From: DASXTB01 sp036505615
Lineage (GTDB): Bacteria > Acidobacteriota > UBA6911 > JACQSX01
Direction: 5' to 3'
NCBI GenBank assembly: GCA_036505615.1
Contig: DASXTB010000253.1
Span: forward strand, 1 to 32,114
Length of the DNA: 32,114 nt
In this document: positions 28,099-32,114 of the stretch, in pieces
How positions within the stretch are numbered: position 1 is the stretch's first letter
Layout of the letters: every line of letters starts with the position of its first letter
Notes under the pieces: generated by a model
The model's database searches: none
The model's input: only the letters and a program-made list of their open reading frames with translations
Told to the model about the DNA's origin: nothing
Position numbers and translations under genes: made by a program

Positions 28099-30393
28099 CT
28101 AGTTCCGGAATACCAGGCTGCCTCGATTTGGCTGGCGCCGTGAACCGGCGGCGGTTTGTGTGGAAGTTGTTGCGGATGAAATAGCGAGGGGCGTTGTTTG
28201 CGCGTCGGTCCCGGAGAGGCCGCCATACACGTCAATCGAGGGCTCCGGGCTGGCATGCTTGTTGCACGAGTACTGCGGAACGCTGCCAGCCGGGAAGTAA
28301 TCGGTGTATGTCCGGACACAGGCAGGCGTGGCTAGCAGTCCGCTCTCAGCGCAAATAGTGGCGCGTTCGATCCCCTCGGGCTTGGGAAATTCCTTTACCG
28401 AAGTCCGGTTGAAGCAGTGCTTCATGAAATCCGCCCAGATAGGAACCGCGAGAGTCGCGCCGTAGCCATTGCGCAAGATTTCACGCGGCCTATCAAAGCC
28501 CACCCAAACGCCGGTAACCACGTCGGGAGTGAATCCGATAAACCATGCGTCGCGTGATTCATTTGTCGTTCCGGTTTTCCCGCCGACAGGAAGACGGAAA
28601 CCAGCCGCCCGAACCCCAATGCCCGTTCCGTGGTCAACGGCGTCAGCAAGCATGGTCGTCATCAGGAATGCTGTCTGGGAGTCGACGGCGTAGCGGGTAT
28701 TCACATGATTCTCATACAGCACCTGTCCGTCTCGCGATTCGACTCGCAGGATGATGGCCGGCTGGACAATGCGCCCCTCATTGGGGAAAGCCGAGTAGGC
28801 CTTAACCATTTCCATCAGTGTCACCTCTCCGGCGCCCAGAGACAGCGACAAAACCGGAGGGAGATCTTCTTCGATCCCAAAATCGTGGGCTGTCCGAACG
28901 ATTTTCTGCGTTCCCAGCAATTGCCCTAACTGCACGGCGACGGTATTGATGGAACTTCGAAGAGCTGAGCGAAGGGTGACCGAACTGTACTGGCGGCCAT
29001 GTGCGTTCGAGGGCCGATACAGAGCATCGCCCGTCGAGAACTCCGTCGTTCCACCGTTCACCACGGTGGCCGGCGTCATCCCTGTTTCAAGCGCCGCCGC
29101 GTAAACGATGGGTTTGAAAGCCGAGCCCGCCTGGCGCCGGGCGTAAGCAGCACGATTGAATTTGCTTTCGCTGAAATTGCGCCCTCCGACGAGGGCATAG
29201 ATTTCGCCGCTGTGGGTATTCATGGATAGCAGCGCGCCCTGCAGGTAATCAGGTCTTTCGTCATCGCCGAAAATGCCCTGGTGCCGTTCCACATACTGCG
29301 CGCGTGAGTCCGTGACGCGGCCCCGCTGCTTCTCAACCCTGGCCAGGTTTCGCTCAACGGCAGCCTCGGCTTCTTTTTGCATGCTGGCATCAATCGTGGT
29401 GTAGACGCGCAGGCCGCCGTTGAAAATCTTCTCGTAGCCAAACAATGCCTGAAGCTGGTCCTTCACATAATCGATCGCATAATCGGCCCCCGTTGTTCCG
29501 TCCGTCCGTGATTTGACAACCAGCGGCTGTTGTTTTGCCGCAGCGGCGCGCTTGGGTGTAATGAAACCGCACTCGGCCATGGAGTCGAGCACCAGATTGC
29601 GCCGTTTCTCTGCCAAAGGCAGATTCACGTAGGGTGAATAAAGTCCTGGGGCCCTGATAATGCCGGCCAGTGTGGCGGCCTCCCCCAAACTCAAGCTGGC
29701 CGCAGATTTCCCGAAGTAGCCGCGCGCAGCCGCTTCAACGCCATAGTATCCGGAGCCGAAGTAGATGCGATTTACGTACAGCTCCAGAATTGCGTCCTTC
29801 GAATAATTGCGTTCAATTCTCCGGGCCAGCCAGAGTTCCTGAATCTTTCTTTTCAATGACCGCTCCGAACTGAGGAACGTGTTCTTGGCAAGCTGCTGTG
29901 TAAGCGTGCTGCCTCCCTGAGCGATCCGCCCTGAGGTCAGATTGGCAAAGGCTGCGCGGACAATGGCGCCGATCTGATACCCGGAATGCTGGTAAAAGTC
30001 GTGATCCTCAACAGCCACTAACGCATCCGTCATCTCTTTAGCAATCTGAAACAGTGGAATCACCGTGCGCTGTTTTTGGTAGAATTGATAAATAAGCTGT
30101 CCGTTCCGATCGTAAATCTTGGTACTTTCCTCCATGCGCGATACCGACTGAATATCGCGGCTGCCGGCCTGCGCTACAGACCTGGCTAGAAACGAGATTG
30201 TCGTCACCGCGCACACAGAGACCAAAACCAGATAAGCGAGAAGCGAATAACGGAGCGAAGGATGCCGCCGCAGCAGTTGCCTGAATCGGAAGTTGTTGTC
30301 TGCCAACCATTGCTTCGCTTTCAGGCGGTGATACACAGTCCGTCCTCGCAAAGTTAAGAACCATTCTCTTGCTCTCTCAATGCTGCCCGACAT
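28099..30393 (-). CDS. Class A penicillin-binding protein (PBP1A-type glycosyltransferase/transpeptidase)
   Basis: 764 residues. A cytoplasmic basic stretch and one anchor helix (~49-70) are followed by the GT51 domain: VAVEDHDFYQHSG (catalytic Glu129), GGSTLTQQLAKN (160-171), RKIQELWLARRIERNYSKDAILELYVNRIYFGSGYYGVEAA. Transpeptidase motifs: SAFK (Ser424-Lys427), SSIN (SxN 481-483) and KTGT (606-609). It polymerises lipid II and cross-links peptidoglycan outside the membrane. A Cys-containing, Ser/Thr-rich tail of ~90 residues ends the protein. The start has GAAGGA seven to eight bases before ATG 30393. Probably the first gene of a PBP-dipeptidase unit. Confidence 0.95.
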   Translation of the reverse strand: MSGSIERAREWFLTLRGRTVYHRLKAKQWLADNNFRFRQLLRRHPSLRYSLLAYLVLVSVCAVTTISFLARSVAQAGSRDIQSVSRMEESTKIYDRNGQLIYQFYQKQRTVIPLFQIAKEMTDALVAVEDHDFYQHSGYQIGAIVRAAFANLTSGRIAQGGSTLTQQLAKNTFLSSERSLKRKIQELWLARRIERNYSKDAILELYVNRIYFGSGYYGVEAAARGYFGKSAASLSLGEAATLAGIIRAPGLYSPYVNLPLAEKRRNLVLDSMAECGFITPKRAAAAKQQPLVVKSRTDGTTGADYAIDYVKDQLQALFGYEKIFNGGLRVYTTIDASMQKEAEAAVERNLARVEKQRGRVTDSRAQYVERHQGIFGDDERPDYLQGALLSMNTHSGEIYALVGGRNFSESKFNRAAYARRQAGSAFKPIVYAAALETGMTPATVVNGGTTEFSTGDALYRPSNAHGRQYSSVTLRSALRSSINTVAVQLGQLLGTQKIVRTAHDFGIEEDLPPVLSLSLGAGEVTLMEMVKAYSAFPNEGRIVQPAIILRVESRDGQVLYENHVNTRYAVDSQTAFLMTTMLADAVDHGTGIGVRAAGFRLPVGGKTGTTNESRDAWFIGFTPDVVTGVWVGFDRPREILRNGYGATLAVPIWADFMKHCFNRTSVKEFPKPEGIERATICAESGLLATPACVRTYTDYFPAGSVPQYSCNKHASPEPSIDVYGGLSGTDAQTTPLAISSATTSTQTAAGSRRQPNRGSLVFRN

Positions 30394-30680
30394 GCCGCCG
30401 TCCTTCGCTCCCCCAGGCCTTCCGGCCGTTAATCTTGATGCCTTTCTATAGCAATATGTGCTGGGCAGATAAGTCCTTACAATTCAGCAGATTTGGCAGT
30501 TAGTGGGACATGCACTCCCTAGTCGTTCCTACGGATTCGTCCTAGTTTGGAAATTGTAATTAGCTGAGAGAAGGAAGGTTAGAGAGTGTTCCAGCGATGG
30601 CCGAGAACCGTTTGGGTGCTTTGAGAGAAGGTTAGAAAGTCGGCTCTGAAGCGTGGACCTATCGTGGTAAACCGCGATCT

Positions 30681-30882
30681 GCTCAGGCCCGCGGGGCCGC
30701 AAGGGAATAGGCCCGGCCGTCAGGCCGGGAGGATGAGCAATTACAAGAGCCGAGCGCCGAAGGCGCGGCACGAGTTTGGGATTGAGGATTGAGTACCACG
30801 CCTTCGGCGCTCACCGGCTTTTCTTCCAGCTCTCCCGGCCTGACGGCCGGGCCTATTCCCTTCCGGCCCTGCGGGCCTGGGC
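30681..30882. repeat. ~200-base inverted-repeat element upstream of the PfkB kinase gene
   Basis: Arms of about 50 bases: GCTCAGGCCCGCGGGGCCGC with AAGGGAATAGGCCCGGCCGT (from 30681) and their mirror CTCCCGGCCTGACGGCCGGG with GCCTATTCCC (30832-30882). A second inner pair is built on AGCGCCGAAGGCG and its mirror CGCCTTCGGCGCT. Related units are at 20368-20400 and 31889-31977. The rest of the gap 30394-30921 contains no recognisable gene; a GAGAGAAGGTTAGA-like pair of direct repeats is near 30567-30640. Confidence 0.85.
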
Positions 30883-30909
30883 AGGACATTTCAACCACCA
30901 AATGTACTG

Positions 30910-30915
30910 TATAGT
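30910..30915 (+). promoter_or_regulatory. -10-like element of the PfkB gene, leaderless geometry
   Basis: TATAGT, preceded by TG, ends six bases before ATG 30922, so transcription would start on the ATG itself. No Shine-Dalgarno is present. The -35 is not convincing. Confidence 0.5.
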
Positions 30916-30921
30916 CGTGTC

Positions 30922-31869
30922 ATGTTGCTGGTCGTCTCACCCAATCTAGCTGTGGATCGCGTGCTGGAAGTCGAAGGCCTGCAGAAGGGCGCAGTGCACC
31001 GAACGTGTTCTGTGCTTGTTCAGGCAGGAGGGAAAGGCAGCAACGTGGCACGCGTTTTTCGCCAGTTCGGTGGTGATGTCGCGGTGATCGGCTTTGTCGG
31101 CGGACGCAGCGGCGCATGGATTGTCGATCAGCTTCGATCTCTGGGAATATCGGTGGATGCTGTGCAGGGCTACAGCCAGGAAAGCCGCACCTGCACCATC
31201 ATTCGGGATCCCACTCTGTCTGGCCCGCCCACGGTAATCAACGAGGAGAGTCCGGAGGTGGAACCCGGCGCGGCCGCGGAATTGATTGCCCGCGTGCAAG
31301 CATGGCTGCCGCGAGTCGACGCGGTCCTGGTCACAGGAAGCCTTTCTCGCGGATTGCCATTCACGTTCTACCGGCGTCTACTGGAGCATAGCGCCCAGCA
31401 GAACAAAATCACAGCGCTGGATGCTGCGGGACCGGCGCTGCAGGAGGGTCTCAAAGCACATCCTACCTTCGCCAAGCCAAACGCTGAGGAATTTGCCGCG
31501 TTGGCGGGCTGTGGCGAAACGGCGCTTGCTGGAATAGCTCGGCATGTCCGGAGCGAGCTGAATTCATTTGCCGATCAATTCGCGGTGACTCTCGGTGAGC
31601 AGGGCGCGATTCTTGTGGCAGGTTCTCAATCTTGGCAAGCGAGGCCGCCGAGAATCCGTCACACGAACCCGATCGGCTGCGGAGACGCGTTTGTAGCCGG
31701 CTACTTGCACGGTTTATTGAACAACCTGGATTTTAAAGCTTCCTTTCGCCTCGCAATTGCGGCGGCCGTCTCGGATGCTGGAAGCCTTGCGCCCGGGTTT
31801 ATTGACCGGGAAGAGGTGGAGGAGTTGGCGCAAGAGGTTGAAGTGGTGCGTTGCAGCTTCCAGAAATAA
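30922..31869 (+). CDS. PfkB family sugar-phosphate kinase (1-phosphofructokinase/tagatose-6-phosphate kinase type)
   Basis: 315 residues, full length. VVSPNLAVDRVLEVEGL opens the first strand; QAGGKGSNVARVF (GGKGSN at 36-41) is the PfkB signature 1; FAKPNAEEFAAL (~183-194) is the KPN.E motif typical of 1-phosphofructokinases; TLGEQGAILV and NPIGCGDAFVAGYLHG follow, with the anion hole GCGD at 252-255 and catalytic Asp255. It phosphorylates a hexose phosphate with ATP in the cytoplasm; the exact sugar cannot be told from the sequence. The gene stands alone with its own promoter. Confidence 0.92.
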   Translation: MLLVVSPNLAVDRVLEVEGLQKGAVHRTCSVLVQAGGKGSNVARVFRQFGGDVAVIGFVGGRSGAWIVDQLRSLGISVDAVQGYSQESRTCTIIRDPTLSGPPTVINEESPEVEPGAAAELIARVQAWLPRVDAVLVTGSLSRGLPFTFYRRLLEHSAQQNKITALDAAGPALQEGLKAHPTFAKPNAEEFAALAGCGETALAGIARHVRSELNSFADQFAVTLGEQGAILVAGSQSWQARPPRIRHTNPIGCGDAFVAGYLHGLLNNLDFKASFRLAIAAAVSDAGSLAPGFIDREEVEELAQEVEVVRCSFQK

Positions 31870-31888
31870 GGTTGTTGAAAATATCGAG

Positions 31889-31977
31889 TGCCGCGCCTTC
31901 GGCGCTCTGGTTCTTTTTGAATCATGATCGCGGCCTCACGGCCGGGCCTACCCCAATTGCGGCCCTTCGGGCCCTGG
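31889..31977. repeat. GC-rich palindromes downstream of the PfkB gene
   Basis: A GCGCC/GGCGC palindrome around 31893-31905 is followed by GCGGCCTCACGGCCGGGCCT and GCGGCCCTTCGGGCC (31931-31974). The order matches one arm of the elements at 20368-20712 and 30681-30882. Confidence 0.7.
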
Positions 31978-32114
31978 AGTTTGGACATTTTCGCTGAAAA
32001 ATGCGGGGTCGCGCCAGGGGCAGGGATTGAACTTCGTCCCGGAGGGACGATTCGATAATAGCCCAGCGATTTATCGCTGGGAATGGGGTGAGCCAAAGAA
32101 TAGGAGTCCCGTGG
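31976..32114 (-). repeat. 138-base dispersed repeat, copy B (reaches window edge)
   Basis: Reverse complement of 10116-10253 with one extra base, otherwise identical by eye. It contains the GTCCC-GGA-GGGAC palindrome and the CCCAGCGAT/ATCGCTGGG palindrome. It may continue beyond the window. Confidence 0.92.

Overview
The window is one stretch of a bacterial chromosome of moderate to moderately high GC, very rich in short interspersed repeats. Gene content (large exopolysaccharide-type locus, Uma2 nuclease, cytoplasmic-type C25 protease, ybbA-ybbP-tesA-like block, M19 dipeptidase, class A PBP, PfkB kinase) and the repeat style would suit an uncultured soil or sediment bacterium, most likely Acidobacteriota. 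That placement is inference from general gene content; there is no rRNA or other phylogenetic marker here. No tRNA, rRNA, CRISPR or intact transposase gene was found.

Layout. (1) 1-20330 is a surface-glycan locus in alternating strand blocks. Minus: polysaccharide deacetylase (cut by the window edge) and DUF2304-GT2 glycosyltransferase. Plus: GT-C-like membrane protein, O-antigen ligase/polymerase-like protein and Uma2 nuclease. Minus: three GT4 glycosyltransferases, a methyltransferase (4-base overlap with the third GT4) and a GT39-like membrane glycosyltransferase. Plus: a second GT-C-like protein with a C-terminal discoidin-like domain, a DUF4214-methyltransferase fusion and a C25 caspase-fold protease. 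Together they look like machinery that builds, modifies, polymerises and trims an extracellular or cell-surface polysaccharide. (2) 20752-25723 holds a small conserved protein and an ABC permease/ATPase pair divergent from a lipoprotein GDSL esterase, the same arrangement as ybbP-ybbA/tesA in E. coli. (3) 25918-30393 (minus) holds class A PBP, M19 dipeptidase and a thioredoxin-fold protein whose first active-site cysteine codon is TGA. (4) 30922-31869 (plus) is a PfkB sugar-phosphate kinase.

Two things stand out. First, the thioredoxin-like gene at 25918-26598 reads through an in-frame TGA exactly at the redox position (U-G-H-C), with a bacterial SECIS-like hairpin right after it, so it is a candidate selenoprotein that simple ORF calling splits in two. 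Second, about ten different short repeat families (RIAD/IRNPQ-type GGATTGCGGATT repeats, CGCGGATTAA repeats, AACGCAAAGACGC repeats, GTGTCGGG repeats, GAATTAAGAATGAAG repeats, GGGGATATGAAG repeats, and several GC-rich palindromes) fill nearly every intergenic gap, usually as inverted pairs. They have also entered at least eight coding sequences in frame, at termini, interdomain linkers or loops.

Four genes without a Shine-Dalgarno sequence have a -10-like hexamer 6-9 bases before the start codon, suggesting leaderless transcription, whereas genes inside operons have clear AAGGAG-type sites.
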